64,000 nucleotides of DNA from Microbacteriaceae bacterium (GCA_003852775.1 RDDZ01000052.1:1-64000); one strand, 5' to 3'; shown: positions 1-8,984, counted from the stretch's first letter. Numbers and translations: made by a program. The notes: generated by a model not told the origin, from the sequence alone.

Positions 1-170
1 TCGAGCAGCTCGCGACCGTCTCGGGCGTCGGCGAGAAGAAGCTCGAGGCCTACGGGGAGGCGGTGCTCGCGATCGTCCGCGGCGAGGACGCGCCGGCCGA
101 GGCCCCGGCGTCCGTCGACGACGAGCCCCCGCCCTACACCGACGACGACGCACCCCCGCTCGTCGACTGA
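1..170 (+). CDS. recQ: RecQ-type DNA helicase, C-terminal end (partial)
   Basis: Only the last 55 residues lie in the window; the frame opens at base 3 and stops with TGA at 168-170. The stretch LATVSGVGEKKLEAYGE looks like the helical core of an HRDC domain, the nucleic-acid-binding module that ends RecQ-family helicases, and it is followed by an acidic tail (DDEPPPYTDDD). HRDC also occurs in RNase D and a few other helicases, so RecQ is inferred from the motif and its C-terminal place. It converges on the amidohydrolase gene 27 bases away. Confidence 0.7.
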   Translation, partial: EQLATVSGVGEKKLEAYGEAVLAIVRGEDAPAEAPASVDDEPPPYTDDDAPPLVD

Positions 171-197
171 ACGCGGGCGCGGAACCTGCGATGCGGG

Positions 198-1853
198 TTA
201 CGCGTCGTCGGCGGCGTAGACGCGGCGTCCGCCGACGAAGGTCTGCAGCACGCGCGTCGCGCCGATCTGGTCGGCGGGGCCCGCGAACGGGTCGCGGTCG
301 AGCACCGCGAGGTCGGCGAGCTTGCCCATCTCGACGGTGCCCGTGTCGTGATCGCGGTGGTTTACCCACGCGCTGCCCGCGGTGTACGCCGTGAGGGAGG
401 TCGCGAGGTCGATGCCCTGCTCGGGGTGGAACGGCTCGTAGTCGCCGTCCTCGTGGCCGGGCGCCGCCGTGCGGTTGACGGCCGTGTGGATCGCGGCGAG
501 CGGGTCGGGGGTCGAGACCGACCAGTCGCTGCCCGCCGCGAGCACGGCGCCCGCGCGCTGCAGGTCGCCGAACGGGTACTGCCAGGCGCTGCGCTGCTCG
601 CCGAGGAACGGGATCGTGAGCTCGATCATCTGCGGCTCGAGCGTCGCCCAGTACGACTGCATGTTGGCGGCCACCCCGAGCGCCCGGAAACGCGGGATGT
701 CGTCGGGGTGGATCACCTGGATGTGCGCGATGTGGTGCCGGTTGTCGCTGCGGCCGTTCGCGGCGATCGCGTGCTCGACCGCATCGAGGCACTGCCGCAC
801 GGCGCGGTCGCCGATCGCGTGGAAGTGCACCTGGAAGCCGAGCGCGTCGAGCCGCGGCACGGCGACGTCGAGGATCTCGGGAGGCACGAACGAGATCCCC
901 GCATTGTCGGTCGGATGCCCGTGCCCGTCGCGGTAGCTCTCGAGCATCGCGGCGGTGAAGTTCTCGGCCACGCCGTCCTGCATGATCTTGACGCTCGTCG
1001 CCGCGAAGTTCGCGCTGCGGTAGCGCTCGCGGCGCTCCACGAGCGAGTCGATCTGCTCCAGGCCCTTCGTGCGGTCCCACCAGAGCGCGCCGACGACGCG
1101 GCCCGTCAGCAGCCCCTCGGCGTCTGCCCGCAGGTAGGTCTCGCCCGAGTCCCGCAGGTCGGCGTAACCCCCGATGATGGCGTCCTGCCACGAGGTGATG
1201 CCGAACGAGTGCAGGTAGGCCTGCCCGCGCAGGAGGCCGGCGAGCATGCCGGCGTCGTCGACCTCGGGGACGAGGCGGTCGACGAGCGCCATCGCGCCCT
1301 CGTGCAGGGTGCCGGTCGGGTTGCCGGAGGCGTCGCGCTCGATCCGCCCGTCGACCGGGTCGGGCGTACTCGCGTCGATGCCCGCGAGCTCGAGCGCGCG
1401 CGAGTTGACCCACGCGCCGTGGCCGTCGCGGTTGGGCAGGAACACCGGCCGGTCGCGCACGACGGCGTCGAGCACCGCCGCCGTCGGCGTGCCGCCGGGG
1501 AAGGCCGACATCGACCAGCCTCCGCCGAGGATCCACTCCTCCTCCGGATGCTCGGCCGCGTAGCGTGCGATCGTCGCGAGGTACTCGTCGACCGTGCGGC
1601 CCTCGTTGAGGTCGCAGCGCAGCAGCTCGAGCCCACCCGAGACGGGGTGCACGTGCGCGTCCTGGAAGCCGGGCACGAGCATCCGCCCCGTGAGGTCGAC
1701 GACCTCGGTCGACGGGCCGATGAGCTCGCGCACGTTCTTCTCGCCGACGGCGATGATCCGCCCGTCGCGCACCGCCACCCCGTGCGTGCGCGACCGCACG
1801 GTCGTCGCGGTGAAGACGGGGCCGCCGATGAAGGCGAGGTCGGCGTGGGTCAC
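198..1853 (-). CDS. YtcJ-type metal-dependent amidohydrolase
   Basis: A 551-residue cytoplasmic enzyme of the amidohydrolase superfamily (amidohydrolase_3/YtcJ group), which hydrolyses amide or related bonds at a metal centre. Visible signatures are the beta-sandwich start, the HxH metal motif in GFQDAHVHP (His67, His69), HFHAIGDRAV in the middle, a further His in RHHIAHIQVIHPDD, and the catalytic Asp in AAGSDWSVSTPDPL. Length is normal for the group. The start is GTG at 1853, with GGAGGA a few bases upstream. It follows the PotC-type permease by 33 bases on the same strand, so it is probably co-transcribed with the polyamine-type importer and may act on an imported amide or amine conjugate; the substrate cannot be read from sequence. 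Confidence 0.88.
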   Translation of the reverse strand: MTHADLAFIGGPVFTATTVRSRTHGVAVRDGRIIAVGEKNVRELIGPSTEVVDLTGRMLVPGFQDAHVHPVSGGLELLRCDLNEGRTVDEYLATIARYAAEHPEEEWILGGGWSMSAFPGGTPTAAVLDAVVRDRPVFLPNRDGHGAWVNSRALELAGIDASTPDPVDGRIERDASGNPTGTLHEGAMALVDRLVPEVDDAGMLAGLLRGQAYLHSFGITSWQDAIIGGYADLRDSGETYLRADAEGLLTGRVVGALWWDRTKGLEQIDSLVERRERYRSANFAATSVKIMQDGVAENFTAAMLESYRDGHGHPTDNAGISFVPPEILDVAVPRLDALGFQVHFHAIGDRAVRQCLDAVEHAIAANGRSDNRHHIAHIQVIHPDDIPRFRALGVAANMQSYWATLEPQMIELTIPFLGEQRSAWQYPFGDLQRAGAVLAAGSDWSVSTPDPLAAIHTAVNRTAAPGHEDGDYEPFHPEQGIDLATSLTAYTAGSAWVNHRDHDTGTVEMGKLADLAVLDRDPFAGPADQIGATRVLQTFVGGRRVYAADDA

Positions 1854-1886
1854 GGGTTCCTCCTGGTGGGGCGAGGGGTGGCGCGG

Positions 1887-2765
1887 TCACCCGCCGGCGA
1901 GCGTGCGGGCGATCTGGGTCGAGGAGTCCCCCGCGCGGCGCAGCACGAGCGCGACGACCCCGAGGGCGACGAGGGTGAGCACGAGCATGATGGTCGACAC
2001 GGCGGCGATCTCGGGCCGCAGGCCGCCGCGCAGCGCGGAGAGCACGTAGACGGGCCACGGCGTCGCGCCCGACACCTGCACGAACGACGAGACGATCGTG
2101 TTGTCGAGGCTGAAGGTGAACGACAGCAGCAGCCCCGCGAGCACGGCCGGCATCGCGAGCGGGAGCGTGATCTTGCGGAAGGTGCGCAGCGGCGGCGCGT
2201 AGAGGTCGGCGGACGCCTCCTCGAGGTTGGCCGGGAGGCCGACGAGCCGGGCGCGCACGATGTAGCTCACGACGGCGACCGAGAAGAGCGAGTGGCCGAT
2301 GACGAGGCGCACGGTGCCGTCGTTGAAGATCGAGAGCCCGAGGTCCTGGCCGAGGAACACGAGCCACGGCAGGAGCGAGATCGCGTCGACGATCTCGGGC
2401 GTCACCGACACGAGGATGAGCAGGCCCACGAACCAGGCCGTCCACTTGCCGGGGCGCCGCGCGAGCGCGATGCCCGCGAGGGTGCCGAGCAGGGTCGCGA
2501 GCACCGCGGCGATCGCGCCCGTGCGCAGCGAGACGAGCACGGCGTCCATGAGCACGGGCTTGCGGAACAGCGCGAGGAAGCTGTCGAACCCGAACTCGTC
2601 GAACGACGCCAGCAGGCGGCCGGTGTTGAACGAGTAGACGACGATCACGATGATCGGCGCGAACAGGAACACGAACACGACGACCGCCCAGACGGGCAGC
2701 AAACGGTCGAGCAGCGGACGCCGGGGCGTCCGCGTGCGTGTGGGTGCCGTCGTGGGGGCGCTCAT
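1887..2765 (-). CDS. potC: PotC-type ABC transporter permease
   Basis: A 292-residue inner-membrane permease with about six helices, beginning after a short basic N-terminus (LLDRLLPVWAVVVFVFLFAP). The cytoplasmic EAA loop that docks on the ATPase reads EEASADLYAPPLRTFRKITLP. It belongs to the spermidine/putrescine (PotC) permease family and would pair with the upstream PotB-type subunit. Its ATG (2765-2763) overlaps the TGA of that gene by one base (TGATG), a translational coupling arrangement. The open frame continues upstream through the PotB coding region but in the wrong frame, so the coupled ATG is chosen. Substrate is inferred from family only. Confidence 0.9.
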   Translation of the reverse strand: MSAPTTAPTRTRTPRRPLLDRLLPVWAVVVFVFLFAPIIVIVVYSFNTGRLLASFDEFGFDSFLALFRKPVLMDAVLVSLRTGAIAAVLATLLGTLAGIALARRPGKWTAWFVGLLILVSVTPEIVDAISLLPWLVFLGQDLGLSIFNDGTVRLVIGHSLFSVAVVSYIVRARLVGLPANLEEASADLYAPPLRTFRKITLPLAMPAVLAGLLLSFTFSLDNTIVSSFVQVSGATPWPVYVLSALRGGLRPEIAAVSTIMLVLTLVALGVVALVLRRAGDSSTQIARTLAGG

Positions 2766-3664
2766 CACGCGGTCACCTCCTCGGGGGCGTCGAGGACGAC
2801 CCGGTTGGCCCGCCGCAGCGGCCACGTGCCGAGCCAGCACAGCCCGCCGACGACGGCGGCCGAGAGCACGATGACGATCACCAGGGTCACGGCCATCGCT
2901 GAACCGAGCGCCCAGTTCTGCGCGGTCTGGAACTGCGCCGCGACCATCTGGCCGACCATGTTGCCTTTCGCCCCGCCGAGCACGGTCGCGGTGATGTAGT
3001 CGCCCATGAGCGGGATGTACACGAGCAGCATGCCGACGACGATGCCGGGCTGGGCGAGCGGCAGCGTCACGCGCCAGAAGGTGCGCAGCCGGTTCGCCCC
3101 GAGGTCGCGCGAGGCCTCCCGCAGCGGCTCCCCGACGCGGTCGAAGGCGACGAAGAGCGGCAGGATCATGAGCGGCAGGTAGTTGTAGACCACGCCGAGC
3201 AGCACCGCCGTGCGCGTGTAGAGGATGTCGAACGCCGGCAACCCGATCGCCTGCGCGGCCTGCGACATCCAACCCTCCGGCGCGAGGATCACCTGCCATC
3301 CGATCGTGCGCACGAGGAAGTTCGTCCAGAACGGCACGAGCACGAGGGCGAGCAGCAGGCCGCGCCACGACGGCGGCGCCTTGACGGCCATCCAGTACGC
3401 GACGGGCCCGCCGATCACGAGGCACAGCGCGGTGCCGGCGAGCGCGATCCACATCGTCGCGACGAAGGTCTCGAAGAACGTCGGGGTGAGCACCTCGACG
3501 TAGCGGTCGAGCGAGAGCCGGTCGGTCGCGTGCGTTCCGAAGAGGCCCGGCTTGTAGCCGAACGAGTAGTAGAACACCACCGCGACGGGCGCGATGAAGA
3601 ACGTCGCCAGCCACACCCAGGCGGGGATCGCGAGGGCGAAGCCGGGCAGACGCGCCTTACGCAC
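2765..3664 (-). CDS. potB: PotB-type ABC transporter permease
   Basis: A 299-residue inner-membrane permease; the first helix is FALAIPAWVWLATFFIAPVA and the EAA loop reads EASRDLGANRLRTFWRVTLP. The family (PotB) imports polyamines or similar cations with PotC, PotA and PotD. I choose GTG at 3664, giving VRKARLPGF directly before the first helix; this overlaps the end of the binding-protein gene by eight bases. An ATG far upstream (4024) would add over 100 residues that are only the out-of-frame image of the binding protein, so it is rejected. Confidence 0.88.
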   Translation of the reverse strand: MRKARLPGFALAIPAWVWLATFFIAPVAVVFYYSFGYKPGLFGTHATDRLSLDRYVEVLTPTFFETFVATMWIALAGTALCLVIGGPVAYWMAVKAPPSWRGLLLALVLVPFWTNFLVRTIGWQVILAPEGWMSQAAQAIGLPAFDILYTRTAVLLGVVYNYLPLMILPLFVAFDRVGEPLREASRDLGANRLRTFWRVTLPLAQPGIVVGMLLVYIPLMGDYITATVLGGAKGNMVGQMVAAQFQTAQNWALGSAMAVTLVIVIVLSAAVVGGLCWLGTWPLRRANRVVLDAPEEVTA

Positions 3665-4835
3665 CAGCGGCGGCCTTGATCTTGTTCCAGATCTCGACGT
3701 TGCGCGCCTGCGCCTCGTTGATCTCGCCGTCCTGCATCGTCGCGAGCTGCTCGGGGGTGAAGAACACCATGTCGAGCAGCTCGAGGCCGGCCTCGCGGGC
3801 CATCGCCTCGATGTTCTTGGCGCCCGTGTGGTAGCCGATGTAGTCGATCTGGGCGATCGCCCACTCCGGGTCGAGCACGTAGTTGAGGAAGGCGTGCGCG
3901 GCCTCCGGGTGCGGGGCGGATGCCGAGATGGCCCAGTTGTCCATCCACAGCTCGGTCGCGGGCGAGCCGAGCACCCACTGCCAGCGGTCGGGGTCGGGCG
4001 ACTCCATGATGCCGATGCGGGCATCCCCGTTCCACGCCTGCATGAGCACGTGGGTGGCCTGGGGGATGGCGGCGCCGCCGGGGTAGGAGTCGAACGCGGC
4101 GATGTGCGGGGCGAGCTCCTCGAGGAGGTACTTCTCGGCGGCGTCGATCTCGGCGGGATCCGTCGTGTCCCAGTCGATGCCGTTGGCCCAGTAGTAGATG
4201 CCGGTGATCTCGACCGGGTCGTCGAGTACGGCGGTGCGGCCGCTCGCCTCGTTCTTGGCGGCGTCGAGGAAGTCGCTCCAGGTCTTCAGCTCGCGCGTGA
4301 TGACGGTCTTGTCGTAGACGAAGCCGGTGGTGCCCCACGCCTTGCAGATCGAGTACTCGTTGTCCGGATCCCACACGCGGCCGAGGTAGGCCTCGTCGAC
4401 GTGCTCGATGTTGGGGATGAGGTCGCGGTTGAGCTTGTAGAGCAGCCCGTTCTCGATGAGCTGCGGGATGAAGACGCCCGTCGGCACGATGATGTCGTAG
4501 CCCGAGGTGCCCTTCGCGGCGACGAGCTTCGCGATCATCTCCTCGTTGGAGCCGTAGGAGTCGAGCGTGATGCGCGGGCCGAGGTCGGCCGTGAAGCCCT
4601 CGAGCACCTCGGGGGCGTCGTAGTCGCCCCACGTGTAGATCGACAGCGCGTTTTCGAGCGCGCCGCCCGTCGCGGCCGGGGCGGGGGCGCCGCCCGGGGT
4701 CGTGCACGCGGCGAGGAACATCGTCGTGCCGGTGCCGGCGGCGAAGGCGAGGAAGCCGCGTCGGGAGAGCTCGCGGCGCACGAGGGGGGTGCTCGCGCGG
4801 CTCGCGAGGATGCGGACGTCGTCGTTCGCGGGCAT
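3657..4835 (-). CDS. potD: PotD-type substrate-binding lipoprotein with Tat signal
   Basis: A 392-residue extracytoplasmic binding protein of the spermidine/putrescine (PotD) type. The N-terminus has a twin-arginine motif SRRGFLAFA (Arg25-Arg26) followed by the lipobox LAAC (Cys44), so it should be exported folded by Tat and anchored by lipid. Typical family stretches are LSIYTWGDYDAPEVL and GYDIIVPTGVFIPQLIENG. It sits between the ATPase and permease genes of one operon, 16 bases after the ATPase stop. A longer upstream frame (to 5318) is only the shadow of the ATPase gene; the ATG at 4835 gives a proper signal peptide. Confidence 0.93.
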   Translation of the reverse strand: MPANDDVRILASRASTPLVRRELSRRGFLAFAAGTGTTMFLAACTTPGGAPAPAATGGALENALSIYTWGDYDAPEVLEGFTADLGPRITLDSYGSNEEMIAKLVAAKGTSGYDIIVPTGVFIPQLIENGLLYKLNRDLIPNIEHVDEAYLGRVWDPDNEYSICKAWGTTGFVYDKTVITRELKTWSDFLDAAKNEASGRTAVLDDPVEITGIYYWANGIDWDTTDPAEIDAAEKYLLEELAPHIAAFDSYPGGAAIPQATHVLMQAWNGDARIGIMESPDPDRWQWVLGSPATELWMDNWAISASAPHPEAAHAFLNYVLDPEWAIAQIDYIGYHTGAKNIEAMAREAGLELLDMVFFTPEQLATMQDGEINEAQARNVEIWNKIKAAAGA

Positions 4836-4851
4836 GGGGTGGTCCTCTCGG

Positions 4852-6012
4852 TCAGGGTTGGACGGTCGGGGGCGGCACGTAGCCGCTGCGGGCGGCGGCG
4901 TCGCCCGCGGGGAAGACCTGGACGGCGTCGGCGCGCCAGCTCGCCCACACGCGGTCGCCGACCGCGAGGCTCGGGGCGTCGGGGGCGGGGCGCCGGGAGA
5001 GCACGGCGGTGCGCTCGTCGAGCTGCACGAGGAACTGGAGCATCTCGCCGAGGTGGGAGACGCCGATGACGTCGCCCGCGGCGACGTTGACGTTCCCCTC
5101 GGGGCGGTCGACCGACAGCTCGATGAACTCGGGGCGCACGGCGGCGCGTGCGGCCTCGCCCGCCGCGAGCCCCGCGAGGGGCGTCGCGGGGCGCAGGAGG
5201 GCGCGCTCGGTGTCGACCCCCGATCCGTCGGGCGACACGACGCCGTCGAAGAAGTTCTGCTGGCCGACGAACGCGGCGACGTACGCGGACGCGGGCTTCG
5301 CGTAGATCGTGTCGGCATCCGCGAGCTGCTCGATGCGCCCGTCGCGCATGACGGCGATGCGGTCGCTCGTCGACAGCGCCTCGTCCTGGTCGTGCGTGAC
5401 GAACACGAAGGTGATGCCGAGCTGCGACTGCAGGAGCTTCAGCTCGAGTTGCATCTCCTCGCGCAGCTGCCGGTCGAGCGCGCCGAGGGGCTCGTCGAGC
5501 AGCAGCACCGCGGGGCGGTTCACGAGGGCGCGTGCGAGCGCGACGCGTTGCTGCTGCCCGCCCGAGAGCTGGGTGGGCTTGCGGTCGGCGAAGCCGCGCA
5601 TCCGCACCATGTCGAGCGCGGCGGCGACCCGCTCGCGCAGCTCGGGCTTCGGCACGCGCTTCTGCTGCAGGCCGTAGGCCACGTTCTCGGCGACCGTCAT
5701 GTGCGGGAAGAGCGCGTACGCCTGGAACACCGTGTTGACGTCGCGGCGGTAGGGCGGGGTGCCGAGCACGCTGCGACCGGAGATGAGGATGTCGCCCTCG
5801 TCGGGGTGCTCGAAGCCCGCGATCATGCGCAGGGTCGTCGTCTTGCCGCAACCGGAGGGGCCGAGGAGCGAGATGAACTCGCCGGGGCGGATGTCGAGGT
5901 CGAGGGAGTCGACGGCCGTGTGCTCGGCGTAGCGCTTGGTGACCCCCCGCAGCGCGACCGCACCCACCTCCGGCGAGTCGGTGGTCACGGCGGCGTCGGC
6001 GAAGCGGGTCAC
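4852..6012 (-). CDS. potA: PotA-type ABC transporter ATP-binding protein
   Basis: A 386-residue cytoplasmic ATPase that energises the PotBCD transporter. Motifs: Walker A GPSGCGKTT (about 51-59), Q-loop FQAYALFPHMT, signature LSGGQQQR (149-156), Walker B VLLLDEP (169-175), switch His in VTHDQDEA, and a C-terminal TOBE-like regulatory region (RAAVRPEFIEL). The ORF could extend to ATG 6054, but GGAGG ends six bases before GTG 6012, so that start is preferred. First gene of a five-gene minus-strand operon (ATPase, binding protein, two permeases, amidohydrolase). Confidence 0.93.
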   Translation of the reverse strand: MTRFADAAVTTDSPEVGAVALRGVTKRYAEHTAVDSLDLDIRPGEFISLLGPSGCGKTTTLRMIAGFEHPDEGDILISGRSVLGTPPYRRDVNTVFQAYALFPHMTVAENVAYGLQQKRVPKPELRERVAAALDMVRMRGFADRKPTQLSGGQQQRVALARALVNRPAVLLLDEPLGALDRQLREEMQLELKLLQSQLGITFVFVTHDQDEALSTSDRIAVMRDGRIEQLADADTIYAKPASAYVAAFVGQQNFFDGVVSPDGSGVDTERALLRPATPLAGLAAGEAARAAVRPEFIELSVDRPEGNVNVAAGDVIGVSHLGEMLQFLVQLDERTAVLSRRPAPDAPSLAVGDRVWASWRADAVQVFPAGDAAARSGYVPPPTVQP

Positions 6013-6048
6013 GCGTCCTCCATTGGGCGTCTTCCGGTTCTCGCGGCC

Positions 6049-6077
6049 ATTCAAGCCCGAATCCGATGCGAACTCAA
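6049..6077 (-). promoter_or_regulatory. candidate promoter of the PotABCD-type operon
   Basis: On the minus strand TTGAGT (6077-6072), a 17-base spacer and TTGAAT (6054-6049) form a reasonable sigma-70 type pair. It would give a leader of about 30 bases carrying the GGAGG site before GTG 6012. Seen by eye only; no other pair in the gap is as good. Confidence 0.5.
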
Positions 6078-6112
6078 CGGTTCGGTGCGAAATCCGTCGC
6101 GGATACGACGAA

Positions 6113-6140
6113 GGGCGCAGGAAACCGCGTTCCTGCGCCC
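6113..6140 (-). terminator. hairpin terminator after the flotillin gene
   Basis: An 11-base perfect stem (GGGCGCAGGAA with its complement) closes a six-base loop, starting 17 bases past the stop of the minus-strand flotillin gene and before the promoter of the next operon. There is no T run, which is usual for actinobacterial terminators. Confidence 0.7.
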
Positions 6141-6156
6141 TGATCGTCGGAATGGA

Positions 6157-7659
6157 TCAGCTGTCGGATGCCTCCGGGGCCTGCTTCGCCCCGCCGCGCT
6201 TCGGCGCGCGCGCCGCGGCGTCACCGCCGAGAGCCGCACCTGCGGCGCCGCCGAGCAGCGCCGAGAGGTCGAGCCCGGTGAGGTTCTTGACGACCGCCGG
6301 CACCTCGCTCGCGACCTGGCCGACCGTCTTGGTGACGGCGGAGGCGCCGTCGGTCGAGACGACCGTGAGGTTGCCGATCGCGGCGAGCGGCTCGGCGACC
6401 GCGCGGGTGATGTCGGGCAGGCGCGCGATGATCTCGGACGCGAGCGCCGCCTCGCCGTACTTCTTGAGCGCCTCGGCCTTGGCGTCGATCGCCTGGGCCT
6501 CGGCGAGACCCTCGGCGGCGATCGCGGCGGCGCGGGCCTCACCCTCGGCGCGGATACCGGCGGCGAGGGCGACCTGCTTGTCGCGCTCGGCGATACCGGC
6601 GAGGCGCACGGCCTCGGCGGCGGCCTCGGCATCCTGCACCGCGGCGACCTTGTTGGCCTCGGCGATCTTGGTGCGCTTGTAGGCGTCGGCCTCGGTCGCG
6701 GCGTTGGCCGCGTCGCGCTCGGCGGTGGCCGCCTGGACCGTGGCGTACGCCTCGGCCTCCGCGGGCTTGCGCACCGTGATGTCGAGGCGCTCCTGCTCGA
6801 CGCGGGCCTGCTCGGCGAGCGCCTCGCGCTGCTGCGCGGCGACGATGCGGTCCTGCTCGGCCTGCGCGAGCTGACCGGCGGCGTTCGCCTCGGCGTTCGC
6901 ACGGTCGGTCTCCGCCTTGATGGCGGCCTGCTTGAGGCTCAGCGCCTTCTGGCGCTCGGCGATCTGCTCGGCGGCCTCGATGCGCGCGAACTCGGCGGCC
7001 CGCTGCGTCTCGGCCTCCTTGACCTCGGCGTTCTGGCGGGCGAGGGCGGCCTCCGCGCGACCGAGGTCGGCGAGGTAGCTCGTGCCGGGCGTCGAGATGT
7101 CGGAGATGTTGAGCAGGTCGACCTGCAGGCCCTGCTCGGCGAGGTCGGCCTTCGTGGCCTCGACCACGGCCTCCGAGAGCGCGTTGCGGTTGGAGATGAT
7201 CTCCTGCACCGGCATGTTGCCGATGATCGAGCGCAGCGAGCCCTCGAGGGACTGCTGGATGATCTGCGTGAGCGAGTTCTGCTGCGAGAGGAAGCGCTGG
7301 GCGGCGCGGCGCACGCCCTCGGCGGTGCCCGACACCTTGAAGTTCACCGACGCCTGGATGGCGAGCTTGATGAAGTTCTTGTCGACGCCCTCGACGGCGA
7401 TGCCGATCTGGCGCTGCTCGAGCGACACGAGGAAGCCCTGCTGCAGGATCGGCCAGATGAACACGCGGCCGCCGATGACGACGCGCTGACCCGACTCGGG
7501 CTCGGCCGTCTTGCTGCGTGCGCCGCGGCCGACGATGACCATGGCCGCGTTCGGCGGGACCCGCTTGATGCGTCCGGCCACGAACGCGAAGATCGCCAGA
7601 AGGACGACGACGATCGCGATCACGGCGAACACGGTGACGTTCTCGGAGAGGAGGTTCAC
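6157..7659 (-). CDS. flotillin-like SPFH-domain membrane protein
   Basis: A 500-residue protein with one N-terminal membrane anchor (VTVFAVIAIVVVLLAIFAFVAG), an SPFH/band-7 domain (about 30-220, including GVDKNFIKLAIQASVNFKVSG) and a long Ala/Glu-rich coiled coil (about 220-430, with repeats such as ADAYKRTKIAEANKVAAVQ). Flotillins scaffold membrane microdomains and oligomerise through the coiled coil. The start is GTG 7659. It follows the NfeD-like gene by 28 bases on the same strand, the usual flotillin-NfeD pairing, and is followed by a clear hairpin terminator. The coding bias (GCCTCGGCG runs) matches the host. Confidence 0.92.
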   Translation of the reverse strand: MNLLSENVTVFAVIAIVVVLLAIFAFVAGRIKRVPPNAAMVIVGRGARSKTAEPESGQRVVIGGRVFIWPILQQGFLVSLEQRQIGIAVEGVDKNFIKLAIQASVNFKVSGTAEGVRRAAQRFLSQQNSLTQIIQQSLEGSLRSIIGNMPVQEIISNRNALSEAVVEATKADLAEQGLQVDLLNISDISTPGTSYLADLGRAEAALARQNAEVKEAETQRAAEFARIEAAEQIAERQKALSLKQAAIKAETDRANAEANAAGQLAQAEQDRIVAAQQREALAEQARVEQERLDITVRKPAEAEAYATVQAATAERDAANAATEADAYKRTKIAEANKVAAVQDAEAAAEAVRLAGIAERDKQVALAAGIRAEGEARAAAIAAEGLAEAQAIDAKAEALKKYGEAALASEIIARLPDITRAVAEPLAAIGNLTVVSTDGASAVTKTVGQVASEVPAVVKNLTGLDLSALLGGAAGAALGGDAAARAPKRGGAKQAPEASDS

Positions 7660-7687
7660 GAGGTGCTGCCTTTCTGGGGTGGTGGTC

Positions 7688-8176
7688 TCAGGCGTCCGCG
7701 TCGTCGCGGGTGACCGGCACGGCGCGCTCGACGCGCACGCGCGCGCCCTGCACCTCGATCACGCGGATGCGGGTGTCGCGCGGGATGGTCTCGTCGGCGA
7801 AGGCCATGCGCGTCTCGACCTCGTGCGGGCCGTCGAGGCTCACCTCGCCCGAGGTGGTCGTGACGGTCGAGCGGGTCACGCCGTACAGGCCGACGGGCGA
7901 GGACGGGGTGCCGTCCTCGCTGCGGCGGAGGCTGCGGATGAGCCACTGCACGCCGATGAGCACGATGACGCCGATGACGGCGGAGATGAGGTACGCCGAC
8001 CAGTCGGGCAGGCCGTTCGCGATCGCGACGGCGCCCGAGGCGCCGAAGACCGTGAGGGCGCTTCCGACGGCGGTGCCGGAGATCGCGCCGTCGAGGAAGT
8101 CGAGGATCTCGTCGAACACGAGGGAGAAGACGACGAGCAGCAGTCCGATTCCGCCGACGATGAGGAAGGGGAGCAT
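7688..8176 (-). CDS. NfeD-like membrane protein with OB-fold tail
   Basis: A 162-residue protein with about four hydrophobic segments (MLPFLIVGGIGLLLVVFSLV at the start; SAYLISAVIGVIVLIGVQWL at about 64-83) followed by a soluble beta-rich C-terminus (GLYGVTRSTVTTTSGEVSL ... RIRVIEVQGARVRVERA) typical of the NfeD OB fold. NfeD proteins are partners of flotillins; this one is directly upstream of the flotillin gene. ATG 8176 lies six bases after a TAGACT hexamer with no ribosome binding site, so the transcript is probably leaderless and serves both genes. Confidence 0.85.
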   Translation of the reverse strand: MLPFLIVGGIGLLLVVFSLVFDEILDFLDGAISGTAVGSALTVFGASGAVAIANGLPDWSAYLISAVIGVIVLIGVQWLIRSLRRSEDGTPSSPVGLYGVTRSTVTTTSGEVSLDGPHEVETRMAFADETIPRDTRIRVIEVQGARVRVERAVPVTRDDADA

Positions 8177-8182
8177 GCGTCG

Positions 8183-8188
8183 AGTCTA
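8183..8188 (-). promoter_or_regulatory. -10 hexamer TAGACT, leaderless start of the NfeD/flotillin operon
   Basis: TAGACT on the minus strand ends six bases before ATG 8176 and no Shine-Dalgarno sequence lies between, so transcription should begin at the start codon. No convincing -35 box is visible. Confidence 0.6.
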
Positions 8189-8279
8189 GGGGTGGGGGTC
8201 GCGGGGGCCCAGGGGCGATCACGGGGACATCTCCCCTCCCATACCCGACGCGGCATGGGGCGGGTGCGACCCTGAGTCG

Positions 8280-8984
8280 GTGCGTTTCCTCAGCCGGCTG
8301 CTCCTCGCCCCGCTCGCCCGGCTGGTGTTCCGCCCGCGCGTGATCGGCCGCCGCAACGTGCCGAAGCACGGCGGCGTTCTCATCGCCTCCAACCACCTCG
8401 CGTTCATCGACAGCATCGTGCTGACCCTCGTCGCGCGGCGTTCGGTGTCGTTCATGGCGAAGTCGGCGTACTTCACGGGGCGCGGGTTCACGGGCCGCCT
8501 GCAGCGCGCGTTCTTCAGCGGCGTCGGGGCCGTCCCCGTCGAGCGCGGCGCGGGCTCGGCGGCGCAGGACGCGCTCGACGCGGGCCTGCGCGTGCTCGAG
8601 GCGGGCGACGCGTTCTCGATCTACCCGGAGGGCACGCGCTCGCGCGACGGCCGTCTCTACCGGGGCCGCACGGGCGTCGCATGGCTCGCCCTCACGGCGG
8701 GCGTCCCGGTCGTCCCGGTCGGGCTCATCGGCACCGACGAGATGCAGCCCGGCGGCAAGGGCCCCATCCGCTTCGCGCGCGTGACCGTGAAGTTCGGCGA
8801 GCCGCTCGATCTCTCCTCGTTCGGGCCCGCGAGCTCGGGCCGCGCCCGACGCGAGGCGACGGATGCCGTCATGGCGGCCATCCAGCGACTCACGGGCCAG
8901 GAGGAGGCGGGCGTCTACAACGAGCCGCCGCCCGCGAACGTGCGCGAGCGCGTCACCCGCATCCTGCACCGCGAGCGTCGCTGA
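8280..8984 (+). CDS. 1-acylglycerol-3-phosphate acyltransferase (PlsC family)
   Basis: A 234-residue membrane-associated acyltransferase that makes phosphatidic acid from lysophosphatidic acid, or a close paralogue. The four family blocks are visible: SNHLAFIDS (the NHxxxxD catalytic pair, about 40-46), the GAVPVERG block, IYPEGTRSRDG (glycerophosphate binding) and the VPVVPVGLIGT block. Length fits the short actinobacterial members. The start is GTG 8280; no strong ribosome binding site precedes it. It is divergent from the NfeD gene with about 100 bases between, and is followed 79 bases later by a zinc peptidase gene with its own promoter-like hexamer. Confidence 0.88.
   Translation: MRFLSRLLLAPLARLVFRPRVIGRRNVPKHGGVLIASNHLAFIDSIVLTLVARRSVSFMAKSAYFTGRGFTGRLQRAFFSGVGAVPVERGAGSAAQDALDAGLRVLEAGDAFSIYPEGTRSRDGRLYRGRTGVAWLALTAGVPVVPVGLIGTDEMQPGGKGPIRFARVTVKFGEPLDLSSFGPASSGRARREATDAVMAAIQRLTGQEEAGVYNEPPPANVRERVTRILHRERR

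Noticed and set aside
348..2999. 883-residue plus-strand open frame
   Set aside because: Very Arg-rich and the exact antisense of the amidohydrolase and permease genes, whose motifs are clear. Such long shadows are expected at this GC content.
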